From Verrucomicrobiota bacterium (GTDB taxonomy: Bacteria > Verrucomicrobiota > Verrucomicrobiia > Limisphaerales > JAFGQR01), in assembly GCA_016935555.1 (NCBI GenBank), contig JAFGQR010000197.1, positions 1 to 38,683 of the forward strand: a DNA stretch of 38,683 nt, read 5' to 3'. Below are positions 1-9,234 of this stretch, piece after piece. Position 1 is the first letter of the stretch; every line of letters begins with the position of its first letter. The notes below the pieces were generated by a model. It saw only the letters and a program-made list of their open reading frames with translations. It had not been told where the DNA came from and did no database searches. The translations under genes and the position numbers were made by a program.

Positions 1-2
1 TG

Positions 3-3000
3 CACAACGCGGGCAGCGCGGTGTGGCTGAACCTGGGGACCCTTCAGGGCTGCAACGGCGCGGTGATCACCAACAGCGGGACATGGGAGGTGCAAAGCGA
101 CGCGAAGATGGACTGGTATGCGAGCGGCACGGAGATGTCCTTTGCCAACGGGGGTCAGTTTGTGAAAACCGGCGGGACTGGCACGACGACGTTTTCGCGC
201 ACGGCCTTCCACAACAGCGGCACGGTCCGGGTCAACCGGGGCACGCTGAGTTACGCGAGCACCCGTTACATCCAAACCGCGGGCAGCACCATCCTTGCGG
301 GCGGCGGCATGTCCTCCGTCCCCAACGCCATTGAGATCCGGGACGGGGTGTTGTCCGGCTCAGGCACGATCGCGGGCAGTCTGGTCAACTGGGGCGAACT
401 CAATCCCGGCGCGTCGCCCGGTGCGCTGGCCATTACAGGTGCCCTCACGAACCACGGTGCGCTGAACATCGAGATCGGCGGCTTGAACCCCGGCACCCAA
501 TTCGACCAGGTGCGCGTCTCCGGACGGGCCAGTCTCGGAGGGGTGATGCATGTGGTTTTCGTGGACGAGTTCACGCCCAACCTCGGGGAGAGCTTCCAAG
601 TGCAAACCTTCGGTTCAAGAAGCGGCGCCTATTTCGGCATCAGCGGGTTGATCCTGGGCGGCGGCACGGCGCTGGAGGCGGTGTATTCGCCCACGAACCT
701 GATGTTGGTGGCGACCAACGGTCCCACCAACCTGCTGCACCTGGCCATCACGTCGCCGACCAATGGCCTCCAGGTTCTCGAGGAAACGCCAGTGCCGCTC
801 CAGGTCGACACCAGCGGCGGTGTGGCTCCCATCCAATACCGCTGGCAGTCGGACCGTGATGGTGACCTGGGGTCGGAGCCGGCTCTTGTGGTCAGCAACC
901 TCACCGCCGGACTCCACCACCTCAGCGTCCTCGCCCAGGACAGCGCCGGCGCGTCGAACGTCGCGTCCGTCCATATCACCATCCTGCCGGCGCCTACGAC
1001 CGTGAGTGTGGATCTGGCCGCGGCCAGCGATACCGGCGCCTCCAGCAGCGACAACCTCACGCGCAACACCTCCCCGGAGTTCAACGTGACCGTCAGCAAA
1101 CGGGGGCGCATCGAGTTCGATCACACAGGAGATGGCGTGGCCGACGAGACGCGAACCAACAGCGCTGCAGGCACCTTCACGTTCCGCGCCGGCCCCTGGG
1201 CGGACGGCCCGCACGAGGCAACGGCGAAATTCGTTCCCAGCCAAGGCAATCCCGTCCAGGCGGGGTTGACGGTCACCATTGACACGCAGGGCCCGAGAAT
1301 CCTCGGCCTGTCGCCCTCCGGCAGCATTTCCAATCGCGTGGACGGCTTGCGGGTGGAGTTCGACTCGGCGATCGACGCCGCCAGTTTCGGAACGGACGAC
1401 GTGGTCGTCACGGGTCTCCTGGTTCCGGCGGTGGCCGGCGTGCGGCACCCGGCTGCCGGCAGTGTGCAAGTGGATTTCTCGGAGCCCCTGCGTGCCGGCG
1501 ATTACGCCGTCGCGATCGGCCCCGCCCTGGTGGATTTGGCCGGCAACCTCATGGACCAGGACGCCGATCACACCGGCGGCGAGCCGGCCGAGGATGTGTT
1601 CCACGACGCCATCACGGTGCATTTGCCCGACCTCCAAGCCACCATTCCAGCCGCGCCCGCCGCGGCGCAAATGGGTCAACCGGTCACGCTCGTGTTCGGA
1701 TTGACTAACGCCGGCACGGCCGGAGCCGCCTTGCCCTGGCACTATGCCGTCCTGTGGGCCACCAATGCCGCCGGCGCCGGCGCTCACCCCCTCGCCAGCT
1801 TTCCCGCCACAACCCCCCTCGCGCCCGGCCAGAGCCTCACCCTCACCCAGACCGTCATTCTCCCCACCGGCCAGTCCGGCCAGCGGTTCTTCGGGGTGCG
1901 CGTCGACAGCGCCGGGGAAGTGTGGGAAGACGTTGAAACGAACAATCTCGGCATGGCGATGCTGCCGACGGGGATTCAGGCGCCGGACCTGGTGCTGGAG
2001 AGCCTTGCGGCGCCCGGGACCGCCTGTTTCGGGGACACCGTGATGCTGAGTTGGCGGGTGGCCAACACCGGCACCGGCCCTGCCTTGTCCACGTGGGCCG
2101 ACCGGCTGTATCTCTCCAAGCTCAGCAACAGCGTTGCCGGCGCCATCTTGCTGGGGTCGCGCTCCGCCTCAGACTTCAGCCCCCTGCCCGCGGGGGACTT
2201 CTACACCCGCACCCAATCGGTGGCCATCCCCTTCAACACCAATCTGCTGCCCGGCTCCTGGTTCCTCATGGCCGTCGCGGACGCCGGCAACGCCCAGGGC
2301 GAAATCAGCGAAACGAACAACTATCGCGCCCTGCCGGTTCTGTTGGCGTTTCCGCCCCTGCCCGACCTGGCCGTGGCCGGGGTGGCCGCGCCCGCGGCGG
2401 CGTGGTTGGGCAGGCCCGTCGAACTGACGTGGATCATCACCAATCGCGGCGAGGCTGCGGCGGCGCCCCCGTGGCGCGAGGCGGTCCTGGTCTCCAACAC
2501 GCCCGCCGGCGTCACCGCATTGGCCGAGTTCGCCCACACGAACACCCTGAACCCGGGCGAGTTCCTGGTTCGAACCCAAGCGGTGACGCTCCCGCCGGAA
2601 ACCCCCGCAGGCCATCTCCTGTTCCTGGTCGCAGCCGACAGCCGGGCTGACATCACGGAATCGGACGAGTCAAACAACACGTCCGCAGCCGCAACGTCGA
2701 GCCTGGTTCCCCAGCAGCTTGCACTGCAGTTGCCCGCGGGGGCGTTGCTTGAAGGCGCGGCGTTGACGGCGACGCTGCGCCGCAACGGGAATCCCGCTTC
2801 GGCATTGCCGGTGAGCCTCGCAGCCAGCGACCCGGGCGAGTTGAGTGTCACGAACCTGGTGATCCTGCCCCCGGGCCAGGCTGCCGTGACGTTTGAGGTC
2901 CGCGCCCTGATGGACGCCACCGTGGACGGCCCCCAGGCCGTTGCGCTCGCCGCCTCGGCTGACGGCTACGCCGGCGACACCAACGTTCTCACCGTGCTCG

Positions 3001-3221
3001 ACGTGGATCTGCCGCACCTGGCCTTTAGCCTGGACAGCCCCTCCGTCGGCGAAGGCCTCCAGGTGGCGGTCACGGTCAGCCGGGACGGGGACACGAACGT
3101 CGCGCTTCAGTGTCAGCTACCGCATCCTGAACCAGGGGCTGGGAGCAACGGCCACAAACTGGCTCACCCGGGTCTACCTCAGCGCCGATCCCGTCCTTGG
3201 AGGGGACATGTCGGCGGGTGA
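3..3221 (+). CDS. Giant secreted multidomain adhesin-like protein, 5' part (no start in window, frameshifted)
   Basis: The reading frame is open from the first bases, so the true start lies upstream and no signal peptide is visible. Order of modules: glycine/asparagine-rich parallel-helix repeats like autotransporter-associated repeats (to about 700; note GSGTIAGSLVNWGELNPGAS), an Ig/PKD-like domain (about 720-1000), a Bap-type Ig repeat (SDTGASSSDNLTRNTSPEF, about 990-1290), an SbsA-like Ig domain (about 1290-1620), three CARDB domains (about 1624-1965, 1980-2340, 2356-2700; each ends in an E(T/S)NN-type motif), a Calx-beta-like stretch, and the first strands of a fourth CARDB. After NVAL (3099-3107) the frame loses domain character and stops at 3221, while the fourth CARDB continues in frame at 3109. 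It is therefore the first third of one gene with the next entry. Likely role is surface adhesion or matrix building, inferred from domains only. Confidence 0.85.
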   Translation, partial: HNAGSAVWLNLGTLQGCNGAVITNSGTWEVQSDAKMDWYASGTEMSFANGGQFVKTGGTGTTTFSRTAFHNSGTVRVNRGTLSYASTRYIQTAGSTILAGGGMSSVPNAIEIRDGVLSGSGTIAGSLVNWGELNPGASPGALAITGALTNHGALNIEIGGLNPGTQFDQVRVSGRASLGGVMHVVFVDEFTPNLGESFQVQTFGSRSGAYFGISGLILGGGTALEAVYSPTNLMLVATNGPTNLLHLAITSPTNGLQVLEETPVPLQVDTSGGVAPIQYRWQSDRDGDLGSEPALVVSNLTAGLHHLSVLAQDSAGASNVASVHITILPAPTTVSVDLAAASDTGASSSDNLTRNTSPEFNVTVSKRGRIEFDHTGDGVADETRTNSAAGTFTFRAGPWADGPHEATAKFVPSQGNPVQAGLTVTIDTQGPRILGLSPSGSISNRVDGLRVEFDSAIDAASFGTDDVVVTGLLVPAVAGVRHPAAGSVQVDFSEPLRAGDYAVAIGPALVDLAGNLMDQDADHTGGEPAEDVFHDAITVHLPDLQATIPAAPAAAQMGQPVTLVFGLTNAGTAGAALPWHYAVLWATNAAGAGAHPLASFPATTPLAPGQSLTLTQTVILPTGQSGQRFFGVRVDSAGEVWEDVETNNLGMAMLPTGIQAPDLVLESLAAPGTACFGDTVMLSWRVANTGTGPALSTWADRLYLSKLSNSVAGAILLGSRSASDFSPLPAGDFYTRTQSVAIPFNTNLLPGSWFLMAVADAGNAQGEISETNNYRALPVLLAFPPLPDLAVAGVAAPAAAWLGRPVELTWIITNRGEAAAAPPWREAVLVSNTPAGVTALAEFAHTNTLNPGEFLVRTQAVTLPPETPAGHLLFLVAADSRADITESDESNNTSAAATSSLVPQQLALQLPAGALLEGAALTATLRRNGNPASALPVSLAASDPGELSVTNLVILPPGQAAVTFEVRALMDATVDGPQAVALAASADGYAGDTNVLTVLDVDLPHLAFSLDSPSVGEGLQVAVTVSRDGDTNVALQCQLPHPEPGAGSNGHKLAHPGLPQRRSRPWRGHVGG
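3100..3112 (+). other. +1 frameshift site inside CARDB domain 4
   Basis: The upstream frame reads DTNVAL up to 3107. Skipping the single C at 3108 gives SVSYRI, so the domain reads through as VTVSRDGDTNVAL-SVSYRILNQG. No long homopolymer lies here (local bases GCGCTTCAGTG), so programmed slippage is unlikely. A sequencing or assembly error, or a real one-base insertion, are the main explanations. Confidence 0.75.
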
Positions 3222-6200
3222 ATACCGCGCCAGCGTCACCCTGACGCCCGGCCAGGGGTTCAGTCAGACTCTCCAGCTCCGTGCTCCCACCGCCATCGGA
3301 CCCTGCTGGCTGATCGTCGTGACCGACCCCGAAGGATCGGTCGCGGAAACTCTCGAGGACAACAACACTGCGGTTTCCGTGCTGCCGGTGCAAGTGGTTG
3401 CCGCCTACCACGCCACCGTGGCAACCGACATCACCACCGCCACCGCCGGCACGCCCATCCCGCTCTCCGGCCAGGCGCGCCGCGCCGGCTCGGCCGAGCC
3501 CATGCCGTACGCGCTCGTCAACATCCATGTCGGCTTGCGCGACACACGGCGGCTCATCGCCGCGCTGACCGACGAGACAGGAGGCTACACCGCCACGTTC
3601 ACCCCACTGCCCACCGAGGCCGGCCACTACACCCTCGGCGCCGATCACCCGGGCGCGGCGGAGACCGCCGTGCAGGACGAGTTTTTCCTTTTGGGCTTTC
3701 AGGCGCAACCGGCCAGCGTGGCTTTGACCCTTGCCGAGAGCTGCCGCGCCACCGGCGCCGTCACCCTGGTCAACCTCGGCGAACTCCCGTTGAACGGGCT
3801 GAGCGCGGACGTCGTGAGCCAGCCGGCCGGACTGGCCGCGGTTTTCAGCGTGGAGGGCGGTGGCGGATTGTCCGGAAACACCCGGGCCACGATGCGATTC
3901 ACGATCGACGCCAGCCCCCATGCCTCGCCGGGCGGCACCATCCTGGCCCGCGTCCACAGCGCCGAGGGCGCAGGGATCGACCTTCCGATCCATGTGACTG
4001 TTCATCCGCTGCGGGCGCAGGTGATGGCCCTGCCCGGCTTCCTCTCAGCCGGGATGGCGCGGGGGCATCAGACCACCCTGAACCTGGACGTGATCAATCT
4101 TGGCGGGGCGGCCAGCGAGGCCATCACCGTGTCGTTGCCGCCGATCCCCTGGTTCCAAGTCGCCGGCAGCAATCCGCTGCCGCCGCTGCCTCCCGGCCAG
4201 ACCAACACGGTCACCCTGCTGTTGACGCCGCCGCCGGACCTTGCCCTGGGCCTGCATAGCGGCACGATCGTCCTGTCCTCCGGCACGGCCAGCCTGGCGC
4301 TGCCGTTCGAGTTCCGCGCCTTGTCGGAAGCGCGCGGGGCGTTGCGTGTCACGGCGGTCGACGAGTTCACCTACTACGCCCGGGGATCGCCCGGGGTGAC
4401 CCAGTTCACGGTGAGACTTGCCGACCCCGTCACGGGAAACGTCGTGACCAACGCCGCGAGCGGAGACGCCGCCGAGCTGGTGCTCTGCGACCTGCCGGAA
4501 GCCTATTACGACTTGGACGTGCAAGCCCAGGACCACGGCGCCTCCCACACCACCATCTTCGTGGCCGCAGGACGGACGAACGACGCGCAGGTGTTTCTGC
4601 CGCGGCAGGCGGTGCGTTACACCTGGACGGTCGAACCGACAGAGATCGAGGACCGCACCCGGCTGGTGCTGACGACGACGTTTGAATCCTACGTGCCCAT
4701 GCCCGTGGTCAGCGTCGAGCCCGCCTCCCTGGACCTCGCCACCTTCACCCAGGAGGTCTCCCACGTGGAATTCAAAATCTCCAACCACGGCCTGGTGGCC
4801 GCCGAAGCCGCCCGGTTCCTTGTGGAACAGCACCCGCAGTGGGTGATCACCCCGTTGACGGAAGCGCTCGGCCAAATCCCCGCCCAAACCACCCTCACCC
4901 TGCCCGTCACCTTGCGGCGAGTGCCGGCGGCCTCGCCCGCCGGCGCACGGAGCGCCGGCGCCTCGGCATCGCCTCCTGTCACTGTGGACCCCTGCAACCT
5001 CATGGCGTCCATTGCCTATCAGCTGATCTGCGGGACCTATTTCAACACCTACCAAAGCCCCATCGCACTCTACAATGCCGCCGACTGCGGCACCAAGATC
5101 CCCGTGCCCGACCTGTCACTGCCCGGCGGCGGCGGCACCGGACCGTCGGATTACCTGGTTCTTCAACCGACTCAGCTGGCCGTGCCCGTGGCGTGGCAAA
5201 CGGTGAATCTGCTGTCGCCGTTGACAGAACTCACGTCCTCCCTGCAGGTGCTGAGCGAGATCGCCGGAGGCTCTTCCCTCCAGGTCCAATACGTGCCTCC
5301 CGTCTTGCCCCACACCCTCATCTCCAACCTGTGTGATCCCTGCACGTTCGAATACGTCGCAGCCGGGCTGGGCTGCGCCTGGGATTTCTGGGGGCCGTCC
5401 CTCACGCCCGAGATCATCGACTGCGTCCTTAACGGAGCCTCGTTCATCAGCGAGCCCGGAACGACGAGCTTCGCCGAAACCGTGTCGAGCTGCGCCGAGT
5501 ATATGGAAGTCGAACTGCCGGTTCTGGGGCAGGCGCTGTCCCTCATCCAATGCGGCGAGAGCCTCCTGGATGCGTGCGGGAAGAAGGGCTGGAATCTTGT
5601 CGGCCAAGCCGCCGCCGCGCCGGCAGCCCTCGGGATGATGCCCTTGCCCGACGGCGAACCGCCGTCCAGCCTGGCCTGGGTGGCCACCCAATACCAGCGT
5701 CTGCGGGCCTTTGCCGAATACCGGCGGGCCTTCTTCGGCGACGACGCGTGGTTCCAGCCGGGGGTCGAGGGGGCCACGGCGGCGTGGCTGGCGGCCTTCG
5801 ATGCGCGCATCCAGGACGGCTCCGAGCAGGCAGAATACCTTTCCGAAAATGAACGCGCCGATCTGCTCGGCCTCCCTTGCCCCGCAGCGCTCGCCCCCGC
5901 AGGCGTCGGCAAGTTCCTGGACCGCTGGAATCGGAGCCTGGACTACGAGGCGGCCGGCGTGTACGACGTCGCCAACGTTCCCCCAGGTCAAAGCGCGGAT
6001 TTCATCGCGCGCGATGTGTTCACGCAAAGTGCCGCGGCAGTCTCGGACGCCATCCTGGCCAACGCGGCCGAGGGCATCACGGATCCCCTGGCGGGATTCC
6101 AAATGGCCGTCGCCCAACTCAACGCGGAGGTGGAGCAGGGTGGCGGCGGCGGCGTGTGCGGCAAGGTCAGCCTCCAACTGGACCAGTCGGCCGTGGTCTC

Positions 6201-9117
6201 GCGGGACGCGTTTCGGGCCACGCTCGAAGTCGCCAACGGGGCCGGCGAGGCGCTCACGTCATTCGCCGCCACCCTCCGACTGATTGCCGAAGACGGGCAA
6301 TCTGCGGACGACCTGTTTGGCGTGCAGCCACCCGAACTGGAGCATCTGGGGGCGGTGGACGGTTCCGGGGAGGTGGCCCCCGGCACCACGGCCCGGGTGA
6401 TGTGGACCCTGATTCCCACCACCGAAGCCGCCCCCGAACAGCCCACGATCTTTTACGTCAGCGGCGTGCTGTCCTACCGGCAGGGTGTGGTGGCGGTGGC
6501 CATCCCGCTCGCCAGCGTGCCCATCACCGTGTATCCCACGCCGCGGCTGTTTGTGAAATACTTCCACGAGCGGGATGTGTTCAGCGACGATCCATTCACG
6601 GAGGCGGTGGAACCGGCCGTGCCGTTCAACCTGGCGGTGCAGGTGGAGAACCGCGGCTGCGGCGCCGCCAGAAACCTACGCATCACATCCGGCCAGCCCC
6701 GGATCGTCGAAAACGAGAAGGGCCTGCTGGTGGACTTCCGCATCCTCGCCACCCAACTCGAAGGCCAGTCCCTCTCGCCGTCGCTCACGCTGGATTTCGG
6801 CACGCTCACCAATGGCCAACGGGCCGTCGGGCGGTGGTTGTTCACGGCGTCGCTGCAGGGATTGTTCACGGATTACGCGGCGGCCTTCGAACACATCGAC
6901 GGCCTGGGAAATCCCAAACTCTCGCTGATCGAAGAAGTGACCATTCACGAGATGACCCGCCTCGTCGAAGCGGGAGGCGCCTTCGACGACGGGCGGCCCG
7001 ACTTCCTCGTCAACGACGTGCCGGACCCGGCGGATCTGCCCGACACCCTGCACCTCAGCCAGGGCGCCCCCCAGCCCGTCACCGCCGTTTGCGAGGCGTC
7101 CGGCAGCCAACCGCCCAGCACCAGCCAGCTCGTCGTGCAACTCACCGCCCCCATGCCCGCCGGCTGGGGTTACCTGCGCGTGCCCGATCCGGGCAGCAAC
7201 ACGTTCCAACTCATTCGCGTCGTCCGCGCCGATGGACGCGACCTGCCGCGCGACACCGGCTTCTGGACCACCGACCGCACCTTCATCGGCCTCGGAAAGC
7301 GGCCGGTCTACGAACCCCTGCTTCACCTGCTGGACCATGACAGCCCCGGCGCCTACGCCCTGCATTACACCGTGCCGCCCATGCCGGACACCAACGCGCC
7401 CTCAAGCGCCGTCGCGCCACTGCCGGCCGACAGCCCCACGCTGTTCGATGTCCGGTGGTCCGGCGACGACCCCGACGGCCATGCGATCGCCGCCTACGAC
7501 ATCTACGTGTCGATCCAAGGCAACCCGTTCCAGCCGTGGCTGGCGGGAACCTCGCTGCGCGGCGCCACCTGGGTGGGCACCCCGGGCGCGCAATACGCCT
7601 TTTACAGCATCGCCACAGACGACGCCGGCAACCGGGAGCTGCCGCCGCCGGTTCCCGACGCCTCCACCACCGTCACCCTCACAAACCAGCCTCCGGTCTT
7701 CGACCCGGTCGAAGACCAAACCATCGATGAAGGCGTGACCTTCCAGCGCACATTGACCGCCCGCGACCCCGACGGTGCGGGAAGCCTGCTCACTTACAGC
7801 CTCGGCGCCGGCGCCCCGGCCGGCGCGCTCCTCCATCCCACCGAAGGGCGCCTGACCTGGTTCACCAGCGAATCCACCGGCCCCGGCACCAACCTGTTCG
7901 TCATCGAAGCCCGCGACTCCGGATTCCCCGCATTGACCGCCACGAGCCGCTTCACGTTGGTCGTCCGGGAAGTCAATGCGCCCCCCTCGCTGGCCCCCGT
8001 CGCCTCCGCCACCCTCGACGAAGGCGAGTTCCTCACCTTCACCAACACGGCCACGGACCCGGACATCCCCACGAACACCCTGCGGTTCACCCTGCAACCG
8101 GGCGCGCCCCGCGGCGCCGCCGTGGATGAATTCACGGGCGTGTTCCGCTGGCAGCCGACCGAAATCCAGGGGCCAAGCACCAACCTCATGGGGATTGTGG
8201 TCTCCGACAACGGTGATCCGAGTCTGAGCGACGTCCGGGAATTCACCGTGGTGGTGCGGGACGTCCTGAGCGACTTCGCGGTGAGACTGGGGTCCACCAA
8301 CGTGTTCGCCGGCGAAAGCAATGCCATCCCCCTCATCCTGGATTCGGGCCTGGAACTCAACAACCTCACCCTCCTGCTCGAATGGCCCCCGGACCGCCTC
8401 ACCCACCTGGCGCTGTCCCCCGTGTCCACCGAGGTGCTGGCCTCCGTCCTCCGGCTGACCGGCACCAACCAGTGCGCCTTGGAATTTCAGCTCGACGCGC
8501 CGCACACCCAACCGGGATCACGCACCCTGGCGCGGCTGGACTTCGTGTCCGGCTGCATCGCTTCGTCCGCCATCGTGCCCCTCGAACTGGCCGGCGTCAC
8601 GGGCACCCGCGCCGATGGTGTGGCGGTCACCAATGCCTTCACCGCCGGAGGCCGCATCATCGTCGTGGCGGAAGAGCCGGTCCTCACCATGTCCCAGGGG
8701 GCGCCCCCGCTTCTCACTCTCTTCGGGAAGCCCGGCACCCTTTACGCCGTGCAATGGGCCACCAACCTCGCCTCAACCCTGTCCTGGGCCCCCATGGCCA
8801 GCCTGCATCTCGCCGGGCCTTTCGCATCCATTCCCGTCAGCCCTTCGTCCCTTCCATGCGCCTGTTTCCGCGCTTGCGCGGTCGATGCCTCCCATCCCAC
8901 CCTCGCCATGAAGCCCCTCACCCCCGCCACCGTCCTGCTGCTCCTCGAAGGCAGGACCGGCGCCTCCTACACCATCCAAACCACCACGAACCTCGCCAAC
9001 CCCGATTCCTGGTTCCCGGCGCTTGATTTCCTGCTCACCAACACAACCCAAACCCTCCATTGGACCAACGCCACGGAACCCGCCCGGTTCTTCCGCGCGT
9101 TGGACACGTCGGAATGA
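3109..9117 (+). CDS. Giant secreted multidomain adhesin-like protein, 3' part
   Basis: This continues the preceding entry in another frame. The first residues (SVSYRILNQG, then an EDNN motif near 3360) complete the CARDB domain begun before the frameshift. Further modules are a run of Ig/CARDB-like domains (3400-4970), a cysteine-rich segment of unknown type (about 4980-6120), more Ig-like domains, an FN3-like domain (about 7370-7680), two cadherin/dystroglycan-type putative-Ig repeats beginning PPVFDPVEDQTIDEG and PPSLAPVASATLDEG (about 7690-8260), a cohesin-like domain (about 8270-8680), and two copies of a C-terminal module with the pattern Y-x-(V/I)-Q-x3-NL, the last ending RFFRAL. If translated alone, an in-frame ATG exists at 3208, but it lies inside a domain and has no signal peptide. 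About 2000 residues are encoded here and about 3040 in the window for the whole gene. Cell-surface or extracellular location is inferred. Confidence 0.85.
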   Translation, partial: SVSYRILNQGLGATATNWLTRVYLSADPVLGGDMSAGEYRASVTLTPGQGFSQTLQLRAPTAIGPCWLIVVTDPEGSVAETLEDNNTAVSVLPVQVVAAYHATVATDITTATAGTPIPLSGQARRAGSAEPMPYALVNIHVGLRDTRRLIAALTDETGGYTATFTPLPTEAGHYTLGADHPGAAETAVQDEFFLLGFQAQPASVALTLAESCRATGAVTLVNLGELPLNGLSADVVSQPAGLAAVFSVEGGGGLSGNTRATMRFTIDASPHASPGGTILARVHSAEGAGIDLPIHVTVHPLRAQVMALPGFLSAGMARGHQTTLNLDVINLGGAASEAITVSLPPIPWFQVAGSNPLPPLPPGQTNTVTLLLTPPPDLALGLHSGTIVLSSGTASLALPFEFRALSEARGALRVTAVDEFTYYARGSPGVTQFTVRLADPVTGNVVTNAASGDAAELVLCDLPEAYYDLDVQAQDHGASHTTIFVAAGRTNDAQVFLPRQAVRYTWTVEPTEIEDRTRLVLTTTFESYVPMPVVSVEPASLDLATFTQEVSHVEFKISNHGLVAAEAARFLVEQHPQWVITPLTEALGQIPAQTTLTLPVTLRRVPAASPAGARSAGASASPPVTVDPCNLMASIAYQLICGTYFNTYQSPIALYNAADCGTKIPVPDLSLPGGGGTGPSDYLVLQPTQLAVPVAWQTVNLLSPLTELTSSLQVLSEIAGGSSLQVQYVPPVLPHTLISNLCDPCTFEYVAAGLGCAWDFWGPSLTPEIIDCVLNGASFISEPGTTSFAETVSSCAEYMEVELPVLGQALSLIQCGESLLDACGKKGWNLVGQAAAAPAALGMMPLPDGEPPSSLAWVATQYQRLRAFAEYRRAFFGDDAWFQPGVEGATAAWLAAFDARIQDGSEQAEYLSENERADLLGLPCPAALAPAGVGKFLDRWNRSLDYEAAGVYDVANVPPGQSADFIARDVFTQSAAAVSDAILANAAEGITDPLAGFQMAVAQLNAEVEQGGGGGVCGKVSLQLDQSAVVSRDAFRATLEVANGAGEALTSFAATLRLIAEDGQSADDLFGVQPPELEHLGAVDGSGEVAPGTTARVMWTLIPTTEAAPEQPTIFYVSGVLSYRQGVVAVAIPLASVPITVYPTPRLFVKYFHERDVFSDDPFTEAVEPAVPFNLAVQVENRGCGAARNLRITSGQPRIVENEKGLLVDFRILATQLEGQSLSPSLTLDFGTLTNGQRAVGRWLFTASLQGLFTDYAAAFEHIDGLGNPKLSLIEEVTIHEMTRLVEAGGAFDDGRPDFLVNDVPDPADLPDTLHLSQGAPQPVTAVCEASGSQPPSTSQLVVQLTAPMPAGWGYLRVPDPGSNTFQLIRVVRADGRDLPRDTGFWTTDRTFIGLGKRPVYEPLLHLLDHDSPGAYALHYTVPPMPDTNAPSSAVAPLPADSPTLFDVRWSGDDPDGHAIAAYDIYVSIQGNPFQPWLAGTSLRGATWVGTPGAQYAFYSIATDDAGNRELPPPVPDASTTVTLTNQPPVFDPVEDQTIDEGVTFQRTLTARDPDGAGSLLTYSLGAGAPAGALLHPTEGRLTWFTSESTGPGTNLFVIEARDSGFPALTATSRFTLVVREVNAPPSLAPVASATLDEGEFLTFTNTATDPDIPTNTLRFTLQPGAPRGAAVDEFTGVFRWQPTEIQGPSTNLMGIVVSDNGDPSLSDVREFTVVVRDVLSDFAVRLGSTNVFAGESNAIPLILDSGLELNNLTLLLEWPPDRLTHLALSPVSTEVLASVLRLTGTNQCALEFQLDAPHTQPGSRTLARLDFVSGCIASSAIVPLELAGVTGTRADGVAVTNAFTAGGRIIVVAEEPVLTMSQGAPPLLTLFGKPGTLYAVQWATNLASTLSWAPMASLHLAGPFASIPVSPSSLPCACFRACAVDASHPTLAMKPLTPATVLLLLEGRTGASYTIQTTTNLANPDSWFPALDFLLTNTTQTLHWTNATEPARFFRALDTSE

Positions 9118-9223
9118 CCCCGCGCAAGGACGCGCGCCGCTGAGTGACGCGCATGCGCAGCTCTGATTTGCGGGCGCCGAGTTCCACCGACACGGATTGA
9201 CTTGCGCACGGGGTTCGCGTATT

Positions 9224-9228
9224 GGGGA
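9224..9228 (+). promoter_or_regulatory. Shine-Dalgarno site deciding the GH2 start
   Basis: GGGGA lies six bases before the ATG at 9235. It supports that ATG over the in-frame TTG at 9202. The ATG also places a basic N-terminus (MKAHFWK) directly before the hydrophobic signal-peptide core. Confidence 0.5.
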
Positions 9229-9234
9229 ACCCCC

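Noticed and set aside
5116..6177. Minus-strand open frame opposite the cysteine-rich part of the giant adhesin
   Set aside because: It is a GC-driven shadow with no recognisable features; the plus-strand frame is continuous through it.
9149..9158. GCGCATGCGC palindrome after the adhesin stop
   Set aside because: It is a short, GC-rich palindrome likely to occur by chance; no loop or T-tract to make a terminator.
9197..9225. TTGACT with TATTGG 17 bases on as a promoter for the GH2 gene
   Set aside because: The -10 is poor (three of six), it overlaps the Shine-Dalgarno site, and it would leave a leader of only a few bases.
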